Assembly (NCBI RefSeq): GCF_900142365.1
Contig: NZ_FRAP01000026.1
Coordinates: forward strand, 1 to 64,000
Source of the DNA: Pseudonocardia thermophila
Lineage (GTDB): Bacteria; Actinomycetota; Actinomycetes; Mycobacteriales; Pseudonocardiaceae
DNA: 64,000 bases
Reading direction: 5' to 3'
Under the pieces are notes generated by a model. It was given only the letters and a program-made list of their open reading frames with translations. It was not told where the DNA came from and did no database searches. This document shows positions 8,574 to 16,944 of this stretch, in pieces; position 1 is the first letter of the stretch, and every line of letters begins with the position of its first letter. The translations under genes and the position numbers were made by a program.

Positions 8574-9332
8574 TCATGCATCGCGCACTTCGGCCCGCCA
8601 GGCCGCCGTCCCGACCATCCCGGTGAGCCACCCGACGAGCAGCAGCGCTGCCGGGGCCGCCGCGAGGTACTCGGCACCGGCGGGATCGGCCACCCCGGAC
8701 AGCCCGTGCACGGCGGCGGCCGGCAGCAGCGGCGCGAGCAGCGACAGCCCGGGGAACCACCCGACCACCGCCGGCACCAGCAGCAGCCCGAGCGCGCCGG
8801 CCACCCCGCCGCCCGTGCTCCGGGTCAGCACCGCACCGGCCAGCCCCGCGACGGCGTAGAGGACGGGACCGGTGGCGTTGCCGGCCAGCGACCGCAGGAG
8901 CGTGCCGTCGATGGGGACCGGATCGCTGCCCGCCAGCAGCAGCGCGCCCTGCCCGACCGCGGCGCACAGCACCGCCGCCACCGCGGCCACGACCACCGCG
9001 ATCGCACCCACGACGACCGCCTTCGCCACGACCACGCGGGTGCGCCGCGGCGTGAGCAGGTAGGTGGGCACGACGGTGCCGGTCGCGTGCTCAGCGCCGC
9101 CGACCAGCGCCCCCAGCACGGTCAGGACGACGGCGGTGACGTCGATGCCGACCAGCGCAGCGCTCACGACCTCGGCGGGCAGCGCCCCGGCGACGGACAC
9201 GTGCTGGGTGATCGGCAGGCTCGCGACGAAGACCGCGGCCAGCACGACCGCCGCCCCGACGGCGACCAGGGCCAGCGCCGGCCCCGATCGCACCGTCAGG
9301 GCCTTGACCAGCTCGGACCGGACGACGGTCAT
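8574..9332 (-). CDS. ABC-2-type transporter permease
   Basis: 252 residues with about six hydrophobic helices: near 20-40, 65-85, 105-130, 145-165, 180-200 and 225-245. The charged section after helix two (LLTPRRTRVVVAKA) fits ABC-2 exporter permeases. Its ATG overlaps the TGA of the upstream ATPase gene (TCATG on the plus strand), so translation is coupled. Substrate unknown. Confidence 0.82.
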   Translation of the reverse strand: MTVVRSELVKALTVRSGPALALVAVGAAVVLAAVFVASLPITQHVSVAGALPAEVVSAALVGIDVTAVVLTVLGALVGGAEHATGTVVPTYLLTPRRTRVVVAKAVVVGAIAVVVAAVAAVLCAAVGQGALLLAGSDPVPIDGTLLRSLAGNATGPVLYAVAGLAGAVLTRSTGGGVAGALGLLLVPAVVGWFPGLSLLAPLLPAAAVHGLSGVADPAGAEYLAAAPAALLLVGWLTGMVGTAAWRAEVRDA

Positions 9333-10219
9333 GCCGCACCTCCGTGGGCGAGTGCGTGGAAGGTCTCCTCGAGACCGCGGACGTGGGTGGCGAGCTCGCG
9401 CAGCGCTATGCCGCGGTCCAGCGCGATGCGCCCCGCCGTCTCGGCGGCGAGCCCGCGCACGGTGAGCCCGTCGCCGTCCGGCTCGACGCGGCCGCCCGCC
9501 CACGCCAGCGCGGTGGCGAGCTCAGCTGTCTCCACCGGGTCAGCGGCGGTGACCCGCAGCACCGCGGTCCGGCCGAGCAGATCGGCGATCGCACCTGTGG
9601 CGATCAGCCGCCCGTGCCCGATGACGACGACGCGCTCCGCGGTGTGCTCCACCTCGTTCAGCAGGTGGCTGGACACGAAGACCGTGCGGCCCTGCGCCGC
9701 GAGCCCGCGCAACAGCTCGCGGACCCAGCGGATGCCGTCCGGGTCCAAGCCGTTGAGCGGCTCGTCGAGCAGCACGACCTCGGGGTCGCCGAGAAGGGCG
9801 CCGGCGATGCCGAGGCGCTGACGCATGCCGAGGGAGTACCCGCCGACGCGGCGGTCCGCCGCGCCCGCGAGCCCGACCGCTTCGAGGACCTCGTCGACGC
9901 GGACCCGTCCGATCCCGGCCGCCACCGCCATCCAGCGCAGGTGGTCGCGCCCAGTGCGGCCCGGGTGCGCGCAGCGCGGGTCCAGCAGCGCGCCGACCGT
10001 GCGGACCGGGTGCTCCAGGTCCCGGTAGCGGCGGCCGCCGATCGTCGCCGTCCCGGCCGTCGGCGCGTCCAGCCCGAGGATCATCCGCATCGTCGTCGAC
10101 TTGCCGGCGCCGTTCGCACCGAGGAACCCGGTGACGGCGCCCGGCTCGACGGTGAACGACAGGTCGTCCACCGCCAGCACGTCGCCGTACCGCTTCGTCA
10201 GACCGGCCACAGTGATCAT
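9329..10219 (-). CDS. ABC transporter ATP-binding protein (DrrA/CcmA-like exporter)
   Basis: 296 residues with Walker A GANGAGKST (about 35-43), Q-loop region, ABC signature YSLGMRQRLG (about 128), Walker B VVLLDEPLNGLDP and the switch His in SSHLLNEVE. The C-terminal 80 residues form the extra domain seen in drug or antibiotic exporters of this type. First gene of a two-gene operon with the permease. The TetR-type palindrome 36 bases upstream suggests repression by a TetR regulator whose gene is not adjacent. Confidence 0.9.
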   Translation of the reverse strand: MITVAGLTKRYGDVLAVDDLSFTVEPGAVTGFLGANGAGKSTTMRMILGLDAPTAGTATIGGRRYRDLEHPVRTVGALLDPRCAHPGRTGRDHLRWMAVAAGIGRVRVDEVLEAVGLAGAADRRVGGYSLGMRQRLGIAGALLGDPEVVLLDEPLNGLDPDGIRWVRELLRGLAAQGRTVFVSSHLLNEVEHTAERVVVIGHGRLIATGAIADLLGRTAVLRVTAADPVETAELATALAWAGGRVEPDGDGLTVRGLAAETAGRIALDRGIALRELATHVRGLEETFHALAHGGAA

Positions 10220-10254
10220 GTCCCCCGACTCCTTCCAAACCGGTCGGAAGAATG

Positions 10255-10272
10255 ACTGACCGATCGGTAAGT
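10255..10272. promoter_or_regulatory. TetR-family operator palindrome
   Basis: ACTGACCGATCGGTAAGT is an 18-base palindrome with a single mismatched pair, centred on ACCGATCGGT. A second partial copy (CCGGTCGG) lies at about 10240-10247. It sits between the ABC exporter and serA; either could be controlled, the exporter being more likely by family precedent. Confidence 0.6.
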
Positions 10273-10327
10273 GCGCTACCTACTTCAGTCGGTGCGGGGT
10301 CCGCCGAACTGGGTGGACACACCGAAC

Positions 10328-10333
10328 TAACCT
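10328..10333 (+). promoter_or_regulatory. -10 element of leaderless serA promoter
   Basis: TAACCT followed by 6 bases and the GTG start of serA, leaving no room for a ribosome binding site. Confidence 0.45.
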
Positions 10334-10339
10334 GAACAC

Positions 10340-11539
10340 GTGAAGGCCCTCCTCCTCGAGAACATCCATCCGGTCGCGACCCAGGCTCTGCGCGACGCCG
10401 GGTACGAGGTCGAGACCCGTCCCCGGTCGCTCTCCGAGGACGAGCTGGTCGAGGCGCTGCCCGGAGTGTCGCTGCTGGGCATCCGGTCGAACACGCACAT
10501 CACGCCGCGAGTGCTGGACGCCGGCAAGGACCTGCTGGCCATCGGCTGCTTCTGCATCGGCACGAACCAGGTGCACCTGGCCGAGGCCGCCGCGCGCGGC
10601 ATCGCGGTGTTCAACGCGCCGTACTCGAACACCCGCAGCGTCGTCGAGCTGGTGATCGGCGAGATCATCGCGCTGGCGCGGCGCCTGCTGGAGAAGTCCG
10701 AGCGCATGCACCAGGGTGTGTGGGACAAGTCGGCGAAGGGCAGCCACGAGATCCGCGGCCGCACGCTCGGCATCGTCGGCTACGGCAACATCGGCACCCA
10801 GCTGTCGAACGTCGCCGAGGCGATCGGCCTGCGCGTCGTCTTCTACGACACCGCCGACCGGCCCGCGCACGGCAACGCGCGCCGCTGCCGTTCGCTCGAC
10901 GAGCTGCTCGAGGTGTCCGACATCGTCAGCCTGCACGTCGACGGCCGCCCGGGGAACGCCGGCATGTTCGGGGCGGAGCAGTTCGCGAAGATGAAGCCGC
11001 GCTCGATGTTCATCAACGCCTCGCGCGGCATGGTCGTCGACGAGGTGGCGCTGCGCGACCACATCCTGTCCGGGCACATCGCGGGCGCGGCGATCGACGT
11101 CTTCCCGATCGAGCCGAAGGCGCAGGGCGACCCGTTCGACTCCCCGCTGCGGGGTCTGGAGAACGTCATCCTCACCCCGCACGTCGGCGGCTCCACGCAG
11201 GAGGCCCAGGAGGAGATCGGGCACTTCGTGTCCGGCAAGTTCCTCGCCTTCGTCAACCAGGGCAGCACCGCGCTCTCCGTGAACCTGCCGGCGGTGGCGC
11301 CGCCGCACCCGCAGGGCGCGTTCCGCATCGGTTACCTGCACACCAACGCCCCCGGGGTACTGGCGAACATCCAGCAGCTCATCGCCGAGGCCGGCGCCAA
11401 CGTCGTCGGGCAGACCCTCACCACCCTGGGCGACCGCGGCTACGTCATCACCGACACCGATCGCCCGCTGTCGGAGTCGCAGCTGGCCGAGCTGCGCCGC
11501 TCGCCGCACACCGTGTGGTTGCGCACCTACCAGCTTTGA
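10340..11539 (+). CDS. serA: D-3-phosphoglycerate dehydrogenase
   Basis: 399 residues, the short form (one ACT domain, no intervening domain) as in E. coli. It oxidises 3-phosphoglycerate to 3-phosphohydroxypyruvate with NAD, the first step of serine synthesis. Substrate domain residues 1-100 and 290-320 surround the NAD-binding Rossmann fold, with GIVGYGNIGTQ near 147-157. Catalytic features seen are the Arg in NASRGMVVDE, the Glu in DVFPIEP and the His in TPHVGGST. Residues about 325-399 are an ACT domain (LHTNAPGVLANIQQLIAE), the usual serine sensor. The stop codon abuts that of the convergent patatin gene. Confidence 0.95.
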   Translation: MKALLLENIHPVATQALRDAGYEVETRPRSLSEDELVEALPGVSLLGIRSNTHITPRVLDAGKDLLAIGCFCIGTNQVHLAEAAARGIAVFNAPYSNTRSVVELVIGEIIALARRLLEKSERMHQGVWDKSAKGSHEIRGRTLGIVGYGNIGTQLSNVAEAIGLRVVFYDTADRPAHGNARRCRSLDELLEVSDIVSLHVDGRPGNAGMFGAEQFAKMKPRSMFINASRGMVVDEVALRDHILSGHIAGAAIDVFPIEPKAQGDPFDSPLRGLENVILTPHVGGSTQEAQEEIGHFVSGKFLAFVNQGSTALSVNLPAVAPPHPQGAFRIGYLHTNAPGVLANIQQLIAEAGANVVGQTLTTLGDRGYVITDTDRPLSESQLAELRRSPHTVWLRTYQL

Positions 11540-12487
11540 TCACGCGGACTCGGCGGCCCGGTCGGTCGCGCACGGCGCCAGCGCCGACCGGGCCACCTCC
11601 CGCCCGGTCGCGACGGCGGCCCGCAGCAACCGCGGCCGCCGCTCCGTCCGCCCGATCCGCGCGCTGCCCAGGGGCGGCCGGATCTGCAGCACCCCCGGGT
11701 GCGAGGCCAGCAACTCCTCCTCTTCCGCCCGCGTGACCTCGCGCCGCAGCCACGCCTCGAACGCCCCGGGCGCGTGCCGGGCGAACCACCGCGCCAGCAC
11801 CAGCCGCTCACCCCGTGACGGAGGCCGCACGTGCTCGTCCTCCTGCCGGGTCCGCAGCACCACCAGGTGCGTGGCTCCCTGTTCGAGCGCGGCCCGCACC
11901 GGCACCATCGCGGTCACCCCGGAGTCGATCAACCGTCGTCCCCGCAGCTCGACCGGTTCCCCCGCCAGCACCGGCATCGCCGTCGACGCCCGCAACGCGA
12001 CCTGCAGATCCACCGGGTCGGCGATGTCGTCGTGCAGATCGACCATCCGGCCCGTCGCCGCGTCCGTGGCCAACGGGTGGAACTCCACCGGGTTCGCCAG
12101 GATCTCCGTGAACCCCATCGGCAGGACCTCGGTGTAGACCGTGTGCACCAGGTACCGGGTGTCGACGACCGGCCGCCCCTGCAGCAGCCGCCGCGGATTG
12201 ATCGTCGTCCGCATGATCGTCCGGTCCCACCACGCGTGCATCGACCGCGCCGCCCGCCCGCACAGCAGCCACGCCCCGTTCAGCGACCCCGCCGAACTCC
12301 CGTACACGGCGTCGAAGAGCGGGAGCAACCCCAGCTCCTCGATCGCGACCGTCATCCCGCTCGAGTAGGCACCGCGTGAGCTCCCGCCCTCCACGAGCAG
12401 CACCACTCGCGCGTCGTCGCGCCGGTCACCCGGGGTGCTGCCCTGCCGCATCCGCTCGCGCAGGACCTGCAGGACGCTCTCCGTCAC
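11540..12487 (-). CDS. Patatin-like phospholipase
   Basis: About 315 residues. The oxyanion loop GGSSRGAYS (around 34-42) and nucleophile elbow GSSAG (around 63-67) are present. The catalytic Asp lies in LIDSGV (around 183), where the usual DGG/DGA is DSG. Expected to hydrolyse acyl esters of lipids through a Ser-Asp dyad, in the cytoplasm or at the membrane face. The start chosen is the GTG preceding TESVLQVL, with purine-rich GGAGATCGGAG upstream; another GTG 57 bases upstream would add a low-complexity basic segment. Confidence 0.85.
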   Translation of the reverse strand: MTESVLQVLRERMRQGSTPGDRRDDARVVLLVEGGSSRGAYSSGMTVAIEELGLLPLFDAVYGSSAGSLNGAWLLCGRAARSMHAWWDRTIMRTTINPRRLLQGRPVVDTRYLVHTVYTEVLPMGFTEILANPVEFHPLATDAATGRMVDLHDDIADPVDLQVALRASTAMPVLAGEPVELRGRRLIDSGVTAMVPVRAALEQGATHLVVLRTRQEDEHVRPPSRGERLVLARWFARHAPGAFEAWLRREVTRAEEEELLASHPGVLQIRPPLGSARIGRTERRPRLLRAAVATGREVARSALAPCATDRAAESA

Positions 12488-12873
12488 CCGCTCCGATCTC
12501 CGTTCCCCGCTCGACGCCCCCGGCACGGACCGGCCTGCGGGCACCAGGGTACGCAGCAGCGCCGTTCCGGGGAACGCGTGTGCACAGGCCGAGAATCCGG
12601 TCCCGGCGGCCGTCTTTCCGGCGGGTTCTTGGACGGGCGCCGGGTGACGCCGATTTCTTCTGCGTGGTTGTGGAAGGCACGGTAGCCGTTGCCGTTGGTG
12701 AAGCTCGTCGTACCACCGTCTTCATAGCGGATCGGGGCGTCGCCATTTCGTCGATCATGCGGTCAGGTCCACCTCGGTCCCGATGCACCCGGCCGTCGGG
12801 CCCAAGCAGCACGGCGCCGACCGGCCGGTTCCGGTCAGCAGGCCACGCGCGCCAGCGTTTCCGCTGGTAGAAG
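12488..12873. other. Intergenic stretch without a supported gene
   Basis: Between the patatin gene and tRNA-Arg. Reading frames cross it on both strands but have biased composition and no recognisable family. It is somewhat less GC-rich than the flanks around 12640-12770. Nothing regulatory was identified with confidence. Confidence 0.5.
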
Positions 12874-12947
12874 CGCCCCCGGCAGGATTCGAACCTGCGA
12901 CCAAGAGATTAGAAGGCTCCCGCTCTGTCCAGCTGAGCTACGAGGGC
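12874..12947 (-). tRNA. tRNA-Arg (anticodon TCT)
   Basis: On the minus strand it folds with acceptor GCCCTCG/CGGGGGC (one G-T pair), D arm GCTC...GAGC, anticodon loop CTTCTAA carrying TCT, and T arm GCAGG-TTCGAAT-CCTGC. The 3' CCA is not encoded. The anticodon stem GGAGC/TCTCT has a G-T pair and a C-T mismatch next to the loop, which is unusual. Confidence 0.92.
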
Positions 12948-13061
12948 GTGTCCGGCGGACCGGACAGCGCAATAGGGTAGCGCGCCCAGGTGAGGACCCC
13001 CTGCTACCGGCTCGATCCGGCGGTCGGATCATGGTTGCCCATCGTCGACGACGGAGCGCTC

Positions 13062-14033
13062 ATGACCGATCTGCCCGAGGCGCTGCGCGACGGGCTCGAC
13101 GCGGCGTTGGCCGGGTTCCCGCCGACGCGGCTGTCGAGTGGGGTGCAGCGGCTCATGTCCGCCTACCGGTCCGGTGGCCCGGCCTCCGCCCCGATCCTGA
13201 GGTCCGATGTGGATGTCGCGGCGTACGCGGCCTATCGGATGCCGGCGACGTTCGCGGCGGTGCGGGCGGCGCTGCGGCAGGTCGCGGAGGCGGTGCCGGA
13301 CTGGGCGCCGCGATCGCTCTCCGACGTGGGCGGCGGCACCGGAGCCGCGGCGTGGGCGGCGGTCGCTGCGTTCCCGTCGCTGCGGGCGGTCACCGTGCTC
13401 GACCAGGTGGCGGCCGCGCTGACGTTCGGCCGCAGGCTGGCCCGGCACAGCGCGGAACCGGCGCTGCGCGGCGCGGCCTGGCAGCGGTGGCGGGCGGGTG
13501 CCGACGTGCCGGCCGCCGACCTGGTGACGATCGCGTACCTGCTCGGCGAGCTGACGCCTGCTCAGCAGGAGACGGTGCTGACGGCCGCGCTCGCGACCGG
13601 CGGCGCGATCGCGGTGATCGAGCCGGGCACGCCGGAGGGCTACCGCAGGGTCCTCGCCGCGCGCGCCGCGCTGCTCGCGCACGGGCACACGATCGTCGCG
13701 CCGTGCCCGCACCAGCTCGGCTGTCCGCTGGAGACGGGCGACTGGTGCCACTTCCCCGCGCGGGTGCCCCGCTCAGCGCTGCACCGCCAGCTCAAGGCCG
13801 GGCAGCTCGGCTGGGAGGACGAGAAGTTCGCGCTGGTCGTCGCGATGCCCGGCCCGCCGCCGGCGGTGCCGGGCCGGGTGCTGCGCCATCCCCGCTACCG
13901 CAAGAACCTGGTGACGCTGCAGGTGTGCACCGCCGCCGGCACCACGGCGACGGCGACCGTGACGAAGCGGGAGGGCCAGCGCTACCGGGCCGCGCGCGAC
14001 GTCTCCTGGGGCGACGCCTGGCCGCCCACCTGA
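13062..14033 (+). CDS. Rsm22-like small ribosomal subunit methyltransferase
   Basis: 323 residues. The SAM-binding motif SDVGGGTGAAAWA sits near residue 90. A downstream Cys cluster (APCPHQLGCP...DWCHF, about 220-243) matches the Rsm22/Mettl17 family, in which these Cys residues hold a metal or Fe-S centre. The product probably acts on or assembles with the 30S subunit. The start is the ATG at MTDLPEALR, six bases after GGAG; earlier in-frame starts encode atypical residues. The 3' end overlaps the convergent thiD by 52 bases. Confidence 0.85.
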   Translation: MTDLPEALRDGLDAALAGFPPTRLSSGVQRLMSAYRSGGPASAPILRSDVDVAAYAAYRMPATFAAVRAALRQVAEAVPDWAPRSLSDVGGGTGAAAWAAVAAFPSLRAVTVLDQVAAALTFGRRLARHSAEPALRGAAWQRWRAGADVPAADLVTIAYLLGELTPAQQETVLTAALATGGAIAVIEPGTPEGYRRVLAARAALLAHGHTIVAPCPHQLGCPLETGDWCHFPARVPRSALHRQLKAGQLGWEDEKFALVVAMPGPPPAVPGRVLRHPRYRKNLVTLQVCTAAGTTATATVTKREGQRYRAARDVSWGDAWPPT

Positions 14034-14845
14034 GCGGCCAGCTCCCACAGCTGCGCGAAGTGCGAGACCGGCCCGTGACCGCGGCCGACGTTCAGCTCGT
14101 CGGCTGCCGCGAGGCTCGCGGTGAGCCAGCGCTTCGCCCCGTCGACGGCCTCCTCCCACGATCCGAGCCGCACCCGCAGCGTCGCCACCGCCGACGAGAG
14201 CGAGCAGCCGGTGCCGTGCGAGTTGTTCGTCTCGATGCGGGCCGCGGCGAACTCGGTGACGCTGCCGTCCGGGCCGACCAGCGCGTCCGGAGCCTGCGGG
14301 CCGGCGAGGTGGCCGCCCTTGGCGAGCACGCGGACGTCGTGCGCGGCGGCGAGGCGCCGGGCCTGGTCGAGCACGCCCGGCCACTCGGTGGCGACCGGCT
14401 CCTTCACCAGCACGGCCAGCTCGGGCATGTTGGGCGTGACCAGGTCGGCGTGGGTGAGCAGCCCGCGCACGGCCTCCTCGGCCTCCGGGGCGAGCAGCCG
14501 GTCGCCGCTGGCCGCGACCATCACCGGGTCCAGCACCACCGCTGGCGGCTGCACCCGCACGAGCCAGTCGGTCACCACGCCGATGATCTCGGCGTTGAAC
14601 AGCATGCCGATCTTGACCGCGTCGATCTCCACGTCGTCGCTCACGGCGTCGAGCTGCTCGGCGAGGAACGACGGCGGCGGTACGTGGATCGAGCGCACCC
14701 CGCGGGTGTTCTGCGCGACGAGCGCGGTGACCGCGGCCATCCCGTACCCGCCGTTCGCGGCGATGCTCTTGAGGTCGGCGTGGATCCCGGCACCCCCGGT
14801 CGGGTCGGTCCCAGCGATGCTGAGCACGCGCGGCACGGCCACCAT
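13982..14845 (-). CDS. thiD: Hydroxymethylpyrimidine/phosphomethylpyrimidine kinase
   Basis: 287 residues of the ribokinase fold. It phosphorylates HMP and HMP-P in thiamine synthesis. Seen: SIAGTDPTGGAGIHAD near the N terminus (substrate loop), KIGMLFN, VLDPVMVAASGDRLL, TPNMPELAVL and the anion-hole/ATP motif NSHGTGCSLSSAVA near 233. A TPP riboswitch immediately upstream includes the ribosome binding site, so thiamine pyrophosphate should repress it. The last 50 bases run antisense to the methyltransferase gene. Confidence 0.95.
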   Translation of the reverse strand: MVAVPRVLSIAGTDPTGGAGIHADLKSIAANGGYGMAAVTALVAQNTRGVRSIHVPPPSFLAEQLDAVSDDVEIDAVKIGMLFNAEIIGVVTDWLVRVQPPAVVLDPVMVAASGDRLLAPEAEEAVRGLLTHADLVTPNMPELAVLVKEPVATEWPGVLDQARRLAAAHDVRVLAKGGHLAGPQAPDALVGPDGSVTEFAAARIETNNSHGTGCSLSSAVATLRVRLGSWEEAVDGAKRWLTASLAAADELNVGRGHGPVSHFAQLWELAAQVGGQASPQETSRAAR

Positions 14846-14847
14846 GG

Positions 14848-14928
14848 CGACATCCCTTCGTCAGCATGACCTGAATCAGGTTCGACGGGTGTGCTCTCAG
14901 CCCGGACGGTTCCGGGCACCCCGTGTCG
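14848..14928 (-). ncRNA. TPP riboswitch (THI box) controlling thiD
   Basis: Read on the minus strand: CGGGGTGCCC, then GGCTGAGAG, ACCCGTCGAACCTGAT and GACGAAGGGA, the conserved THI-box blocks. P1 is formed by CGACA (14924-14928) with TGTCG (14848-14852). The Shine-Dalgarno AAGGGA (14853-14858) lies in the aptamer core next to P1 and seven bases before the ATG, so ligand binding should block translation directly. Confidence 0.95.
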
Positions 14929-14943
14929 TGCCCCCACCTTACG

Positions 14944-16827
14944 TCAGGCCGCGGCCTGCGACGCCCCCGTCATCACCTTCAGCACGGCCCGGGCGAGCGC
15001 GTCGTTGTGCCGGAACGACAGCGAGTTCGTGCCGGGCCGGGTGAACGCACCCGGCAGCTTCACGGTCGTGTGCGGACCGGCTGCGAACCGGCGCGGATGG
15101 ACCCGGCCGGTCGCGTCGACGATCGCGCCGTCGCTCGGGCGGGTGCGGATCTGGCCGGTGTTGCGCAGCACGGTGTCGTCGTGGTCGACGATCACTGCCT
15201 CGACGACCTCGCCCGCCCGTACCAGGCTCGCGAGCAGCGCATCGGTGCTGCGGGAGGCGCTCGGGTCCGGCAGCCGCGCCTCGACCAGCGCCCTGGCCTG
15301 CACCGGCGGCGCGGTGGGCAGGGTGGCGCTGGTGGCGCGGAACCCCTCAGGGACAGCCTCGATCGCCATGCCGGCGCCGAGGAACCGCACGAACCCGGCC
15401 TCGGAGAGGGCGAGCAGCTCGCGGACCCGGAACCCGGGCGGGCCGCTGGCCACCCCGTTGAAGAAGCCCTGCCACCAGCTCACGTCCTCGGCCTCCGAGC
15501 GCGGCGTGAGCAGGCCGGAGCCCATGATCCGGGCGGCCTGGGCGTAGACCGACAGCATCGCGACGAAGGCGCCGAGGTGCGGGGTGTGTGCCGGGTCGAC
15601 GTGCTGGCGCAGGTCCTCGGCGATCTTGGCGCGGACGATCGGCTGCAGCGCGTCCAGGTCGGGCGCGATCACCCCGGCGAGCGGGCTGTGCAGCGCGGCG
15701 AGATCGATCCGGTCGACCGGGTCCGGCACGGCGTGCTCGATCAGGGCGCGCATCTCGGGGCCGTCCCAGTCGGCCGCGGCGAAGGCCTCCGCGAACTCGG
15801 CCCACGGCAGCCGCACCCGATCGGGATGGCCCTGGAACAGCTCGTGGTACCAGCCCCAGGCGATCTCCTTCGCCATCAGCGGCCACACCTGCCGGCGCAG
15901 GTCGATCGGCTCGCCGGCGTCGAGGAACGCCCCGACCTGCGCGTCGCCGAGGAACCGCGGCAGCGGCGGTGGACCACCGCGCAGGTCGTAGTGGGTCTTC
16001 GCGTGGTACGGCATGCCGCGCGGCGACCCCGCGACGATGTACGGCTCCTGTCCCGACGGCACGTACCGCAGGCCGTCGCCCTCGGGTTCGAAGCGGCCGC
16101 CGCGACCCTCGTAGAGCAGGACGAGGAGATCGATGAACGCCAGCCCCATGCCGCGCACCAGCACCGTCTCCCCCGGCACCAGCACCGACAGGTCGGAGTC
16201 GCTGGTCTGCTCGGGCGGCAGGTAGACAAGGCCGTGCTGGCGCGCGTGCTCCAGCAGGGCGAGTTCGTCGTCGGTCGGGGTGGCGTCGAGGTGGCCGGAA
16301 GCGAGCACGACGGCGTCGACTCGCAGCGGCGCTCCCTCCTCCAGTTCGACGACCTGCGCCGCGCCGTCGTCGGCGAGCCCGATCGCGCGGGTGCGGTGGA
16401 AGTGCACGCGCACGCCGTCGGGCAGGTGCGCGAGCAGGTCGGCCAGCACCCACTCCAGGTAGCGGCTCTGCAGCCGCCTGCTGGGGAAGCTGGAGGCGGT
16501 GATCGAGCGCAGCTCGGCGGCCAGCTCGGGCTCGAACGCGGCCGGGTCGGCGTGCTCGCGCGCCCAGTCCCAGAACGAGGGGCCGGGCCGGATCGGGCCC
16601 TCGCACACCACCGACTCGTCGGTGTACATCGTGACGTCGGCGGCCATCGAGTTCATCGCGAGCAGCGGCGACTGCGCGTGCCGCCAGATCCGCCCGGCGC
16701 CCGGCGGGTACGGGTCGATCAGGTGGACGTCGAGCGGGCCGCCGCCCAGCTCCGGGTGGTTGGCGGCGAGGCGCTCCAGGATTCCGGTTCCGCGCGGTCC
16801 CGCACCGATCACGGCGATGGCGGGCAT
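14944..16827 (-). CDS. FAD/NAD(P)-binding oxidoreductase-like protein
   Basis: 627 residues. The N-terminal dinucleotide motif is AVIGAGPRGTGILERL (4-19), followed by a long domain with LAMNSMAADVTMYTDE, VVLASGHLD (around 190) and GMGLAFIDLL, matching the FAD-NAD(P)-binding family related to PF13454. Substrate unknown. The ATG follows GAGAGGA by six bases. A cysteine-containing leader peptide gene with a hairpin lies just upstream, which hints at a link to sulfur or cysteine supply. Confidence 0.75.
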   Translation of the reverse strand: MPAIAVIGAGPRGTGILERLAANHPELGGGPLDVHLIDPYPPGAGRIWRHAQSPLLAMNSMAADVTMYTDESVVCEGPIRPGPSFWDWAREHADPAAFEPELAAELRSITASSFPSRRLQSRYLEWVLADLLAHLPDGVRVHFHRTRAIGLADDGAAQVVELEEGAPLRVDAVVLASGHLDATPTDDELALLEHARQHGLVYLPPEQTSDSDLSVLVPGETVLVRGMGLAFIDLLVLLYEGRGGRFEPEGDGLRYVPSGQEPYIVAGSPRGMPYHAKTHYDLRGGPPPLPRFLGDAQVGAFLDAGEPIDLRRQVWPLMAKEIAWGWYHELFQGHPDRVRLPWAEFAEAFAAADWDGPEMRALIEHAVPDPVDRIDLAALHSPLAGVIAPDLDALQPIVRAKIAEDLRQHVDPAHTPHLGAFVAMLSVYAQAARIMGSGLLTPRSEAEDVSWWQGFFNGVASGPPGFRVRELLALSEAGFVRFLGAGMAIEAVPEGFRATSATLPTAPPVQARALVEARLPDPSASRSTDALLASLVRAGEVVEAVIVDHDDTVLRNTGQIRTRPSDGAIVDATGRVHPRRFAAGPHTTVKLPGAFTRPGTNSLSFRHNDALARAVLKVMTGASQAAA

Positions 16828-16859
16828 GGATGGTCCTCTCGTCGAACGGCGGGCAGGGA

Positions 16860-16934
16860 TCAGCCCGCCGCTGCGAGAGCAGCGTGGGTACGGCAGAGAT
16901 CGACGTGCCACCTGCGCGTGAGCCGCGTACCCAT
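16860..16934 (-). CDS. Putative cysteine-containing leader peptide
   Basis: A 24-codon frame: MGTRLTRRW, then HVDLCRTHAAL, then AAAG and TGA. Its basic start followed by HVDLCR matches the short leader peptides found before sulfur-assimilation genes in Streptomyces and mycobacteria, recalled from knowledge of that group. GAGG precedes the ATG closely. The Cys codon and the perfect hairpin CGCTGC-TCTC-GCAGCG (16869-16884) inside the frame would allow attenuation responding to cysteinyl-tRNA. It begins 11 bases after the stop of the amidohydrolase-like gene and ends 32 bases before the FAD-protein start. Confidence 0.6.
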   Translation of the reverse strand: MGTRLTRRWHVDLCRTHAALAAAG

Positions 16935-16944
16935 CGCCTCGACT

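Noticed and set aside
12426..12812. 128-codon minus-strand frame near the tRNA
   Set aside because: Overlaps the patatin start and has Ser/Thr/Arg bias with no family match.
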